Shown in pieces: positions 27,268 through 36,038 of a stretch of DNA of 64,000 bases. The stretch lies in assembly GCF_047922965.1 (NCBI RefSeq), contig NZ_CP150481.1, positions 682,001 through 746,000 of the forward strand, given 5' to 3'. Numbering within the stretch: the first letter of the stretch is position 1; each line of letters starts with the position of its first letter. A program made the position numbers and the translations under genes. The notes beneath the pieces were generated by a model. That model was not told where the DNA came from. It worked only from the letters and a program-made list of their open reading frames with translations, and did not search any database. The DNA is from Neptunicella plasticusilytica (lineage in GTDB: Bacteria > Pseudomonadota > Gammaproteobacteria > Enterobacterales > Alteromonadaceae).

Positions 27268-28686
27268 GTGACTTTTAAATTGTCCCGCCGGAATTTTATC
27301 TGGTTAAGTCTGATGACCAGCGCTTGCACTGTTATGCCGTGGGAAAACAGACAAGGTGCAGAAAAAAGCGCCGATGCCTGGCAGAAGGCTAGTCGAATTC
27401 TAGACTCATTGGTACCGCCGAACATCCCTGATAACCAGTTTAACGTACTGAATTACGGAGCGATGGCCGATGGTCAAACAAAAAATACGGAGGCGTTTGC
27501 CAAGGCTATTGATGCCTGTTACGCCGCTGGTGGTGGCACAGTGGTGGTGCCGGAAGGACGCTATCTGACTGGTGCGATTCATCTTCGTTCTAATATCGAA
27601 TTGCACATTCAATCCGGCGCGGTGATTTTATTCAGTACTGATCCGGCTGATTATCCGCTGGTATTAAGCCGTTATGAAGGCGTGGAGGTTTATAACTATT
27701 CGCCGTTAATTTATGCCCGAGATGCGCAAAACGTGGCGGTTACCGGTAAAGGTATATTAGATGGCCAGGCCGCCGACCAAAACTGGTGGTCCTGGTGTGG
27801 TTCGCCCAAATTTGGCTGGCAAACCGGCATGCCAAGACAAACCGAAGATCGTAACCTGTTATTCCAGATGGCCGAGGCAGGCGTGCCGGTTGAGCAGCGA
27901 TTATTTGGTCAAGGACATTACTTGCGGCCCAGCCTGATGGAATTTTATCAGTGCGACAATGTGCTGGTTGAGGGACTGCATATACAGGACTCGCCGTTCT
28001 GGAATATTCATCCGGTGCTATGCAAGAATGTGATAGTGCGTGATGTTGATGTTTCAGGACATGGTCCGAATAATGACGGCTGCAATCCCGAATCTGTCGA
28101 CGGTATGTTGATTGAACATTGCCGCTTTGATACCGGTGATGATTGTATTGCAATTAAATCCGGGCGCAATGCCGATGGTCGTCGTGTCGCGGTGCCATCG
28201 CGCAACATTATTATTCGCCACTGCCAAATGAAAGCGGGGCACGGTGGCGTGGTGATTGGTAGTGAAATTTCCGGCGGTGTGTATAACGTGTTTGTAGAGC
28301 ACTGCCAAATGGACAGTCCGGATCTGTGGTATGCATTGCGTTTCAAGAATAACGCCATGCGCGGTGGACGGATTGAAGATATTTACGTACGCGATGTCAA
28401 TGTCGGGCAGGTCACCTACGCCGCCATTACCTGTGATTTTAATTATGAAGAAGGTGCGGACGGCCCGTTTACGCCCGAGCTGAATAATTTGCTGGTGGAG
28501 CGCCTGCATGTGCAACAGGCAAAACAGGTGCTGGATTCACAAGGTTTAGCCAATGCGCCGGTGCGCAATATACGTTTGCAGGATTGCAGTTTTAACGGTG
28601 TGAGCAAAGACAGTGTGATCACTTATACCCAAGGTCTTGAACTTAACAATGTCCGGGTTAATGGTGAAACGGTGACCGAACTGTAA
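27268..28686 (+). CDS. Glycoside hydrolase family 28 (polygalacturonase-like), Tat-type signal, 472 aa
   Basis: The N-terminus has a twin-arginine motif (SRRNFIWLS), then a hydrophobic segment ending in a cysteine, suggesting Tat export. The catalytic core is a right-handed beta-helix with the GH28 set: NNDGCNPES, TGDDCIAIKSG, AGHGGVVIGSE (catalytic histidine present) and LRFKNN. The start is GTG at 27268 with AAGAGGA seven bases upstream. A terminator separates it from the TBDR, so it may have its own promoter. It likely hydrolyses galacturonan or a related uronic-acid linkage. Confidence 0.92.
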   Translation: MTFKLSRRNFIWLSLMTSACTVMPWENRQGAEKSADAWQKASRILDSLVPPNIPDNQFNVLNYGAMADGQTKNTEAFAKAIDACYAAGGGTVVVPEGRYLTGAIHLRSNIELHIQSGAVILFSTDPADYPLVLSRYEGVEVYNYSPLIYARDAQNVAVTGKGILDGQAADQNWWSWCGSPKFGWQTGMPRQTEDRNLLFQMAEAGVPVEQRLFGQGHYLRPSLMEFYQCDNVLVEGLHIQDSPFWNIHPVLCKNVIVRDVDVSGHGPNNDGCNPESVDGMLIEHCRFDTGDDCIAIKSGRNADGRRVAVPSRNIIIRHCQMKAGHGGVVIGSEISGGVYNVFVEHCQMDSPDLWYALRFKNNAMRGGRIEDIYVRDVNVGQVTYAAITCDFNYEEGADGPFTPELNNLLVERLHVQQAKQVLDSQGLANAPVRNIRLQDCSFNGVSKDSVITYTQGLELNNVRVNGETVTEL

Positions 28687-28798
28687 GAACATTCATCGTG
28701 ACTTCCAACAGAAGTGAATATCAAAGATAAGCTAGATACTTTTTTAGTTTTGATTAAAGTAAAATATTCGCAGCATCATTGATGCCGAACGACATCAG

Positions 28799-28859
28799 AA
28801 GTGGGGACGACCTCACCTCTCTATTTTCATTGGGGACGGCCCCGTTAATCTGGAGAGGT
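28799..28859 (+). promoter_or_regulatory. Guanidine-II (mini-ykkC) riboswitch upstream of the guanidinium exporter
   Basis: Two short hairpins carry ACGR tetraloops, the defining feature of this class: GTGGGG-ACGA-CCTCAC at 28801-28816 and GGGG-ACGG-CCCC at 28832-28843. The second lies just before the ribosome site GGAGAGG (28852-28858). The linker sequence ACCTCTC (28815-28821) is perfectly complementary to GAGAGGT (28853-28859), so without ligand it can hide the ribosome site. Guanidine binding, which makes the two loops kiss, should release it. The downstream gene is a Gdx/SugE exporter, the known target of this riboswitch. Confidence 0.93.
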
Positions 28860-28863
28860 CAAT

Positions 28864-29184
28864 ATGAACTGGTTTATTTTGATTTTGGCGGGTCTGTTCG
28901 AGATTGTCTGGGCCATAGGGCTGAAATATACCGAGGGTTTTAGCCGTTTATGGCCAACAGTCGGTACGTTGCTGGCAATGCTGATTAGCTTTGGCTTACT
29001 GGGTATGGCAATGAAGTCACTCCCGGTAGGGACTGCTTACGCTGTTTGGGTCGGTATTGGCATGGTGGGAACCGCTATATTAGGGATAGTGTTATTTGCC
29101 GAACCCGCCAATACATTGCGATTATTAAGTTTACTGTTAATTATCGCCGGTGTGGTGGGATTAAAGTTAGCTACTCCGGTTTAG
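28864..29184 (+). CDS. gdx: Guanidinium exporter of the small multidrug resistance family (Gdx/SugE), 106 aa
   Basis: Four transmembrane segments and the essential membrane glutamate in LAGLFEIVWAIGLKYTEGF identify an SMR protein. KSLPVGTAYAVWVGIGMVGT is typical of the Gdx/SugE branch, which exchanges guanidinium for protons, as opposed to EmrE-type drug exporters. A guanidine-II riboswitch immediately upstream independently supports this function. Confidence 0.95.
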   Translation: MNWFILILAGLFEIVWAIGLKYTEGFSRLWPTVGTLLAMLISFGLLGMAMKSLPVGTAYAVWVGIGMVGTAILGIVLFAEPANTLRLLSLLLIIAGVVGLKLATPV

Positions 29185-29550
29185 TTGCCGGATTCTCACA
29201 GCACCAATACCAACCTGAAAGTGAATAAAAATCGCTTGGTAGGCCTTTAGCCCACCAAGTTTGCCATCCCGGCAGTTTTTTCGGTCGGGTCCAGGGGCAG
29301 GTAAATTGATAGCTTAAAGAATGGATCCCTGCCCAAAATACCGCAGGGATGACGGTGGGAAAATCGCTGGGATGAATATATTGCATTGCCCTTCGACTAT
29401 TCGTGCCTCATGCTCAGGGCGAACGGTGTTTTTCAGTTTTTAGCCCGCTACCCTTAGCTTGTTTCTTCTGTGATCTCTGCGCTTCTGTGGTAAATTTTGT
29501 TTTTTCTTTAGCTCGAAGCTCGTCGCCTGCTATTCGCGGCTATTCATAAA
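29185..29550. repeat. Intergenic region with dispersed-repeat-like palindromes
   Basis: No convincing gene over about 366 bases. It contains an 8-bp inverted repeat ATCCCTGC (29324-29331) / GCAGGGAT (29342-29349). Next is a stretch at 29388-29425 (CCCTTCGAC ... GCTCAGGGCGAACGG) resembling a repeat common in intergenic regions of many proteobacteria. A third stretch around 29470-29500 (CTCTGCGCTTCTGTGGTAAA) has the same character. The 71-codon minus-strand frame here is judged a by-product of the repeat. Confidence 0.55.
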
Positions 29551-31035
29551 TTAACCCTGACTTTTAACTCGACGTACTGCCTGCAACCAGCCTTTGTATA
29601 ATTGGTTACGCTGTTGTTCATCCAGCGCAGGTGAAAAGCGTTGTTGGCAATGCCACATCTTTGATAATTGCTGCATATCAAATAGTCCTGCCTGGATTCC
29701 GGCTAAATTGGCGACTCCTAACGCGGTGGTTTCGGTAATTTGCGGACGTTCAACCGCACAATTCAACATGCTGGACAAAAATTCGAGGAACCAGTCATTG
29801 TTAACCATACCGCCATCTACGCGTAGTGAGCTGGGACTGAGTCCATCCTGTTGCATAGCTTTTTGTAAATCTTTAGTTTGGTAGGCGACTGATTGCAGTG
29901 CTGCCGAGGCAATATGCTCGCGCTGACTATCGCGGGTTAAGCCCAATATGGCACCCCGGGCATCAGGATCCCAGTGCGGAGCACCTAAACCGGTAAAAGA
30001 GGGGACTACATATACCCCGTGATCCGGTGGTACTTGTCTGGCCATTGTTTCGCTTTGTTTGGCACTGGGGATAAGTTGCATATTTTCTACTAGCCACTTG
30101 ATGATCGCTCCGGCCATAAAAATACTGCCTTCGATGGCATAAGTGGTTTTGCCTTTGAGTCGATACGCCACGGTGGTTAACAAGCGATTGTCAGATTTCA
30201 ATGCGTTATCGCCGGTGTTAAGCATCACAAAACCACCGGTACCATAGGTAATTTTTGCCATACCTGGATTAAAGCAGGCATGACCGAATAGGGCCGCTTG
30301 CTGGTCGCCTGCCACGCCAAGGATTGGAATAGCCGCACCCAGTAGATCTTTTTCGGTCAAGCCAAACTCATCGGCGCTATCCATCACTTCGGGTAACATA
30401 GTTTCAGGAATATCAAACAGCGCCAGCAATTCATCATCCCATGCTTGTTGGTGAATATCGAATAACAGGGTACGTGAAGCATTAGTGGCGTCGGTACAGT
30501 GCTGTTTGCCGCCGGTTAACTGCCAAATCAGGTAACTATCCACGGTGCCAAAAAGCAGTTGTCCAGCCTGGGCTTGTTGCCTTGCGTTAGGCACGTTGTC
30601 GAGTATCCAGCGGATTTTAGTGGCTGAAAAATACGGATCGAGTAACAAGCCGGTTTTGGCCTGTAACATTTTTTCGATTGCAGGCGTAGCCAGTTTTTTA
30701 CAGTAATCCGCAGTGCGACGATCTTGCCAGACGATAGCGCGATATATTGGCTTGCCGGTTTGCTTGTCCCACACCAATGTGGTCTCGCGCTGGTTGGTGA
30801 TGCCAATGGCGCAAATCTGATCTGCGTCAATCTGCTGTTCATCCAGCACCTTTCGGCAGGTGGTTAAAACCGACGACAAAATATCGTCAGGCTCATGTTC
30901 TACCCAACCATTGTGTGGATAATGTTGAGTAAACTCTTGTTGGGCAACGCTGGTTACTTGTCCCTGTTGGTTAAATAAGATGGCTCGTGAGCTAGTGGTG
31001 CCTTGATCGATAGCCAGAATGTATTTTGCCGTCAT
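29551..31035 (-). CDS. glpK: Glycerol kinase, 494 aa
   Basis: FGGY-family kinase with glycerol-kinase-specific motifs: YILAIDQGTTSSRAILF, GITNQRETTLVWDKQTGKP, TDATNASRTLLFDI, GYLFGTVDSYLIWQLTGGKQ-like segment, and GVYVVPSFTGLGAPHWDPDA. ATP-dependent phosphorylation of glycerol to glycerol-3-phosphate. Its start overlaps the end of glpD by four bases, so the two are translationally coupled. No glpF facilitator gene adjoins it. Confidence 0.96.
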   Translation of the reverse strand: MTAKYILAIDQGTTSSRAILFNQQGQVTSVAQQEFTQHYPHNGWVEHEPDDILSSVLTTCRKVLDEQQIDADQICAIGITNQRETTLVWDKQTGKPIYRAIVWQDRRTADYCKKLATPAIEKMLQAKTGLLLDPYFSATKIRWILDNVPNARQQAQAGQLLFGTVDSYLIWQLTGGKQHCTDATNASRTLLFDIHQQAWDDELLALFDIPETMLPEVMDSADEFGLTEKDLLGAAIPILGVAGDQQAALFGHACFNPGMAKITYGTGGFVMLNTGDNALKSDNRLLTTVAYRLKGKTTYAIEGSIFMAGAIIKWLVENMQLIPSAKQSETMARQVPPDHGVYVVPSFTGLGAPHWDPDARGAILGLTRDSQREHIASAALQSVAYQTKDLQKAMQQDGLSPSSLRVDGGMVNNDWFLEFLSSMLNCAVERPQITETTALGVANLAGIQAGLFDMQQLSKMWHCQQRFSPALDEQQRNQLYKGWLQAVRRVKSQG

Positions 31036-32651
31036 AACGCTGTTTCCTGATGGTCATCAATATATTCCTGTAACTTGCTCTGCCACTGATCAGCAAACAG
31101 GATCTTGCAGGCTTCGGCCAATCCTGGCGCACTGATCAAATCCTGATGCGGTACCACCAATGATATTTTTGAGCGACGGCGCAGAAAATCGTCTAATTTG
31201 GTGACCATTTCACGCTTGGCGGCATGTTCTACTTCAACTCGTAAATATTCAGCTTTTTTAATCAGTAACTCTGCCATAGCCGGGTTTTCACGAATTTGCT
31301 CCAGCATATTGATTGCGTTACGCCCATAACGACGCCAAAAGCGTTGGCTTAACGGTTCAGTTGAGATGTTGGGAGTCAGATCATCCAATCCCATTAACTT
31401 AGCCCGGTGATAAAACTCGTTTTTAACTGAATCATCGGGTTCGCCATACCACTTATATTCAGGATAGGGTAAGTTGATACCGCATTGCCGAATCAGCTTA
31501 GTGACTTCATTGCCCACATTAATACAATCGGTAAGCTTGCCGCCAAAAATGGACAGATAACCGTGTGTTCTATCCATATCAATCGCATGTTTACGAGATA
31601 GTTGCAGCCAATCGCCAGTGTGATCGGTGCTGTTAATTGCTAAGGGCCTCACACCGCAGCGTTCGGCAATAATATCTTGTTCCGTCAATGGCCGGGCTAG
31701 GTCGAGTAGCTTATTAACGTTGCCTAATACAAAAGCCCGATCTTGTGCTGTTACCTTTGCACCGGGTTGTTCTACTTGTGTATCGGTGGTGCCAATACAA
31801 GTTTTGGGACCCATGGGGATAATAAAAAACAGCCTGCCATCGTCGGCAAAAAAAGTCAGTACTTTGTTAAGTTCGGTGATCCGGTTAACAATCAGGTGTA
31901 TGCCTTTGGAGAACACATGGCGATGCAAGGTGGGTTGCTGATTAATCTGATTCACCTTATCCACATAAGGGCCGCTGGCATTAATTAACGTCTTACTGCG
32001 AAGCCGGTACGGTTTGCCACTGATGCGATCATGAAGTTGGCTTACCCAATTACCATCTTGCTGCTCAGATTTAACCAGCTCGATATAATTGGCAGCAATA
32101 CAGCCATAGCTCATGCTGGATCTAATAAAGTTGAAAACGAAGCGGGCGTCATTGTCATACAGGTAACTGTCTGAATATTCAAAGCCGCCGCTGACGTTAT
32201 CGATATTGACCACCGATGCCTGCTGTTTAATTGCCTTTTTTGATAAATATCGAGGCATGCGGGTAAAAAAGCCTCCCATGATCCAGTAGATAATGGTACC
32301 GATAAAAATTAGCCAGGGCGGAAAGCGAAAACCTTTTTGGATACTGGTCAAAAAGCGGATTTCTTTTACCGTGGAAGGGTAATTGCGCATTAGATGATTG
32401 CGGCTCTTACATAATTTGTATACCAGATTGTATTCAAAGCTTTCCAGGTATTTTATCCCGCCCCAGGCCAGATTGGATGAGTTGGAGCTCGTCGAACCGG
32501 CAAAGTCTCCCTGATCAATCAGTGCCACTTTAGCTCCTTTGGCCGCTAATGCTGCTGCCGATACCGCACCGTTGATACCAGCACCGACGATCAAGACGTC
32601 GTAAATGCCTTGTTCAAATTTATCGATATTACTTTGTCGTAAGGTTGTCAT
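31032..32651 (-). CDS. glpD: Aerobic glycerol-3-phosphate dehydrogenase, 539 aa
   Basis: The N-terminal FAD-binding Rossmann motif (VLIVGAGINGAVSAAALAAKG) and ASTSSNSSNLAWGGIKYLE-type segment (GSTSSNSSNLAWGGIKYLE) are typical of GlpD. GIHLIVNRITEL, FIIPMGPKTCIGTTDT and YLSIFGGKLTDCINVG complete the oxidase core, followed by the DAO C-terminal domain. A membrane-associated flavoenzyme oxidising glycerol-3-phosphate to dihydroxyacetone phosphate with electrons to quinone. Upstream partner of glpK. Confidence 0.95.
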   Translation of the reverse strand: MTTLRQSNIDKFEQGIYDVLIVGAGINGAVSAAALAAKGAKVALIDQGDFAGSTSSNSSNLAWGGIKYLESFEYNLVYKLCKSRNHLMRNYPSTVKEIRFLTSIQKGFRFPPWLIFIGTIIYWIMGGFFTRMPRYLSKKAIKQQASVVNIDNVSGGFEYSDSYLYDNDARFVFNFIRSSMSYGCIAANYIELVKSEQQDGNWVSQLHDRISGKPYRLRSKTLINASGPYVDKVNQINQQPTLHRHVFSKGIHLIVNRITELNKVLTFFADDGRLFFIIPMGPKTCIGTTDTQVEQPGAKVTAQDRAFVLGNVNKLLDLARPLTEQDIIAERCGVRPLAINSTDHTGDWLQLSRKHAIDMDRTHGYLSIFGGKLTDCINVGNEVTKLIRQCGINLPYPEYKWYGEPDDSVKNEFYHRAKLMGLDDLTPNISTEPLSQRFWRRYGRNAINMLEQIRENPAMAELLIKKAEYLRVEVEHAAKREMVTKLDDFLRRRSKISLVVPHQDLISAPGLAEACKILFADQWQSKLQEYIDDHQETAL

Positions 32652-32736
32652 GGCAAAACTGGCTGCTCACCGATAGTGATGTCTATCATCTTTATACAAT
32701 ATAAGGGAATCGCTTGAATAAGAAACCACAAATAAA

Positions 32737-32768
32737 AAAGCCGCGACTGAATTAACCGTCACGGCTTT
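32737..32768 (-). terminator. Rho-independent terminator of the pepA-holC-valS operon
   Basis: On the minus strand the stem AAAGCCGTGAC / GTCGCGGCTTT (one mismatch) is followed by a run of Ts. It lies about 50 bases beyond the valS stop codon. Confidence 0.9.
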
Positions 32769-32815
32769 GTTAAGATTCTCATTCCCTGCAGATAACAGGT
32801 TTATGTTATCTGCAT

Positions 32816-35584
32816 TTAAAGATTCTCAATCGTCTGTTTTTGCTCATTCAGTTTATCGATCTGTAACTGGAATTCATCCAGCTTGGCGCGTTCTTTGGCG
32901 ATCACTGCCTCGGGCGCTTTGCTAACAAATTTCTCGTTACTGAGTTTGCCTTGTGTACGACCAAAATCGGCCTGGATTTTCTCCAGTGCTTTAGTGATCC
33001 GTGCCAGTTCGGCATCTTTGTCGATAAGACCAGCCATGGGGATCATCACCTCCATCTCACCGACAATGGCAGTGGCGGACGCTGGGCCTTTTTCACCGGC
33101 AGGCAACAACTCGATATTCTCCAGCCGCGCCAGACGGGACAGGAATACATCGGTGATTTTTAAACGACGTAAATCTTCATCTCCGGCATTTTTAAGCAAT
33201 ACTGACAATGGTTTACTCGGCGCAATATCCATTTCGCCGCGAATATTACGCACGCCGACAATTACTTGCTTCAGCCATTCGATATCGGCCACCACCTGCT
33301 CGTCCAGTAACGCATTGTTCTGGGCAGGGAAGGACTGCAGCATAATGGTTTGCTCGCCATCAATACCGGCCAGCGGTGCGACACGCTGCCAAATTTCTTC
33401 GGTAATAAACGGCATAACCGGGTGCATTAACCGTAACAGGCTCTCCAGTACGTTCACCAGAGTATGGCGAGTACCGCGTTTTTGCGCGTCGCTGCTGCTA
33501 TCTGAATTCAGTACTGGCTTGGATAATTCCAGATACCAGTCACAGAACTGGTTCCAGGTAAATTCATACACCGCCTGGGCGGCGATGTCGAAACGGTAGT
33601 CTTTGATGGCCGCTTCAAACGCGCTTAGGGTTTGCTGGAAGCGCGCCCAAATCCAGCGATCCGCCAGACTGAGCTCCAACTCGCCGCCGTCTTTGCCGGT
33701 ATCCTGCTCTTCGGTATTCATCAGTACAAAGCGTGAGGCGTTCCACAATTTATTGCAGAAGTTTCGGTAACCTTCGACCCGGCCCATATCAAAGTTGATA
33801 TCCCGACTGGTGGAGGCCATTGCGGTAAAAGTAAAGCGCAGCGCATCAGTACCGTAAGCCGCAATACCTTCCGGGAATTGCTCTTTGGTGCGTTTGGCTA
33901 TTTTCTCAGCCAGTTGTGGTTGCATCATGCCAGCGGTGCGTTTTTCCAGCAGGGCATCTAGCCCGATACCGTCAATCAGGTCAATCGGGTCCAGTACATT
34001 ACCTTTGGACTTGGACATTTTATTGCCCTGTTCGTCACGGATAAGGCCGGTGATATAAATTTCCTTAAACGGAATTTTACCGGTGAACTTCTTGGTCATC
34101 ATAATCATTCTGGCTACCCAGAAGAAGATGATGTCAAAGCCTGTGACCAAGACCGACGAGGGGACAAAAGTATCCAGCTCAGGCGTCTGTTTTGGCCAGC
34201 CCATGGTGGCAAAAGGCCACAAGGCAGAGGAGAACCATGTATCCAGAACGTCTTCATCCTGACGTAATACGACTGAATCATCCAGTTTATGCTTGGCGCG
34301 AATTTCGACTTCATCGCGTCCTACATAAATATTCTCGTCCTGATCAAACCAGGCCGGAATACGGTGTCCCCACCAGAGTTGCCGGGAAATGCACCAGTCC
34401 TGAATGTTATGCATCCACTGGTAGTAGGTTTTGTTCCAGTTTTCCGGTACAAATTTGATTTCACCGCTTTCTACCGCTTCAATCGCCGGCTTGGCCAGAG
34501 ATTCTACCGCTACATACCATTGATTGGTCAGATAAGGCTCGATGACAGCGCCGGTGCGATCGCCACGTGGCACTTTAAGTTTGTGCGCATCAATTTTAAC
34601 CAGCAAGCCGGCGGCTTGCAGATCCTCGACAATTTTCTTACGTGCATCAAAGCGGTCCAAACCACGGTAGGCTTCAGGCGCCTCGTCATTGATTTTGGCA
34701 TCCTTGGTGAAGATGTTGACCATCGGCAGGTTATGGCGTTTACCCATGTCATAATCGTTAAAATCATGGGCTGGGGTGATTTTGACGCAACCGGTACCAA
34801 AATCCTGTTCCACATAGTCGTCGGCAATAATCGGTATCAAGCGGCCGGTGAGAGGCAGCTTAATCTGTTTGCCGATAAAGCTTTGATAACGTTCATCATC
34901 GGGGTGAACCGCAACGGCGGTATCGCCCAGCATGGTTTCCGGGCGAGTGGTGGCGACAACCAGCTCACCGCTGCCATCGGCCAGCGGGTAGCGCATATGC
35001 CACATATGGCCGTCTTCTTCCTCGTTAAGCACTTCCAGATCGGACACCGCAGTGTGTAGAACCGGATCCCAGTTCACCAGACGTTTACCTCGATAAATCA
35101 GGCCTTCTTCGTGTAAGCGGATAAACACTTCCTGTACGGCCTCGGACAGGTTGTCGTCCATAGTGAAGACTTCGCGTTCCCAGTCAGGAGAGGTGCCTAA
35201 ACGGCGCATTTGCGAGGTGATGGTGCCGCCGGATTCTTCTTTCCATTGCCAGATTTTATCGATAAAGGCATCGCGTCCCAAATCGTGGCGGGTTTTGCCT
35301 TCGGCGTTCAGTTTACGTTCGACCACCATCTGCGTGGCAATACCGGCATGATCGGTCCCAACTTGCCACAAGGTGTTGTCACCTTTCATGCGATGGTAGC
35401 GAGTCAGGGTATCCATAATGGTTTGCTGGAAACCGTGGCCCATATGCAAACTACCTGTCACATTGGGGGGAGGCAGCAGAATGCAATAAGGTTCACCTTT
35501 GCCACTGGCCTTGAAGTAGCCTTTTTGTTCCCAGTCCTGATAGCGGGTTTGTTCGATATTTTGTGGATTAAACGTCTTATCCAT
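32816..35584 (-). CDS. valS: Valyl-tRNA synthetase, 922 aa
   Basis: Class I synthetase with PPPNVTGSLHMGHGF (the HIGH signature as HMGH), WQVGTDHAGIATQ, the editing domain (TTRPETMLGDTAVAVHP), and NKMSKSKGNVLDP (KMSKS). A C-terminal coiled coil (DAELARITKALEKIQADF ... QLQIDKLNEQKQTIENL) is typical of ValRS. Attaches valine to tRNA-Val. Its start overlaps the end of holC by eight bases. Confidence 0.98.
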   Translation of the reverse strand: MDKTFNPQNIEQTRYQDWEQKGYFKASGKGEPYCILLPPPNVTGSLHMGHGFQQTIMDTLTRYHRMKGDNTLWQVGTDHAGIATQMVVERKLNAEGKTRHDLGRDAFIDKIWQWKEESGGTITSQMRRLGTSPDWEREVFTMDDNLSEAVQEVFIRLHEEGLIYRGKRLVNWDPVLHTAVSDLEVLNEEEDGHMWHMRYPLADGSGELVVATTRPETMLGDTAVAVHPDDERYQSFIGKQIKLPLTGRLIPIIADDYVEQDFGTGCVKITPAHDFNDYDMGKRHNLPMVNIFTKDAKINDEAPEAYRGLDRFDARKKIVEDLQAAGLLVKIDAHKLKVPRGDRTGAVIEPYLTNQWYVAVESLAKPAIEAVESGEIKFVPENWNKTYYQWMHNIQDWCISRQLWWGHRIPAWFDQDENIYVGRDEVEIRAKHKLDDSVVLRQDEDVLDTWFSSALWPFATMGWPKQTPELDTFVPSSVLVTGFDIIFFWVARMIMMTKKFTGKIPFKEIYITGLIRDEQGNKMSKSKGNVLDPIDLIDGIGLDALLEKRTAGMMQPQLAEKIAKRTKEQFPEGIAAYGTDALRFTFTAMASTSRDINFDMGRVEGYRNFCNKLWNASRFVLMNTEEQDTGKDGGELELSLADRWIWARFQQTLSAFEAAIKDYRFDIAAQAVYEFTWNQFCDWYLELSKPVLNSDSSSDAQKRGTRHTLVNVLESLLRLMHPVMPFITEEIWQRVAPLAGIDGEQTIMLQSFPAQNNALLDEQVVADIEWLKQVIVGVRNIRGEMDIAPSKPLSVLLKNAGDEDLRRLKITDVFLSRLARLENIELLPAGEKGPASATAIVGEMEVMIPMAGLIDKDAELARITKALEKIQADFGRTQGKLSNEKFVSKAPEAVIAKERAKLDEFQLQIDKLNEQKQTIENL

Positions 35585-36038
35585 TGTGTGTCTCGTCTTT
35601 TTGGGCAGCAGGGGCGGTACTTAGCTGGTGTCCTGCGGCACGGTAATGTTTGTATCTTTCTCGGGCTTGTTGTTTCAGATTGTCTTCGGCAGGAACAAAG
35701 TCGTAAATCTGGCGAAAACGTTCTGCCTGGGCTGGCATCTGGCTGCTCAAATTGATTAACACTGCGCGATTACCGGTGTTATCCAACTGCCAGACAATCT
35801 CTACCGGTGCGCCGCCATTGGGTCCTTCGCCACTCAGGTTATGCGGCACAAACGCGTCGGTGGGGCGCTGCCATAGCAGTTCATCGAAGGCTTCGGCCTG
35901 TGCCTGATTTTCGGCTAGTACCACGCAGCGCTGACGTTGTCTGAAACAATCCGTCGCCAATTGGCAAGCCAGCGCAAAATGCGCCGGCTGATCGTCAGTT
36001 TGTTCCTGCTCAAGCAGGTAAAATAAAATATTGGCCAC
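35577..36038 (-). CDS. holC: DNA polymerase III subunit chi, 153 aa
   Basis: Short protein of the HolC fold: YLLEQEQTDDQPAHFALACQLATDCFRQ at the start, then EAFDELLWQRPTDAFVPHNL, the conserved surface that contacts single-strand binding protein in E. coli chi. It lies in the conserved pepA-holC-valS order and overlaps both neighbours by a few bases. Links the clamp loader to SSB at the replication fork. Confidence 0.92.
   Translation of the reverse strand: MANILFYLLEQEQTDDQPAHFALACQLATDCFRQRQRCVVLAENQAQAEAFDELLWQRPTDAFVPHNLSGEGPNGGAPVEIVWQLDNTGNRAVLINLSSQMPAQAERFRQIYDFVPAEDNLKQQARERYKHYRAAGHQLSTAPAAQKDETHNG

Noticed and set aside
28780..28797. Third hairpin TGATG ... CATCA containing ACGA just before the riboswitch
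   Set aside because: The loop is eight bases and the stem only five, so it does not match the ACGR tetraloop hairpins; guanidine-II riboswitches have two hairpins.
29171..29386. 71-codon minus-strand open frame
   Set aside because: It is built from the repeat-like intergenic sequence and has no ribosome site or protein-like conservation pattern.
34289..35059. 256-codon open frame antisense to valS
   Set aside because: It lies wholly inside the well-supported valS gene and reads as a mirror of its codon usage.
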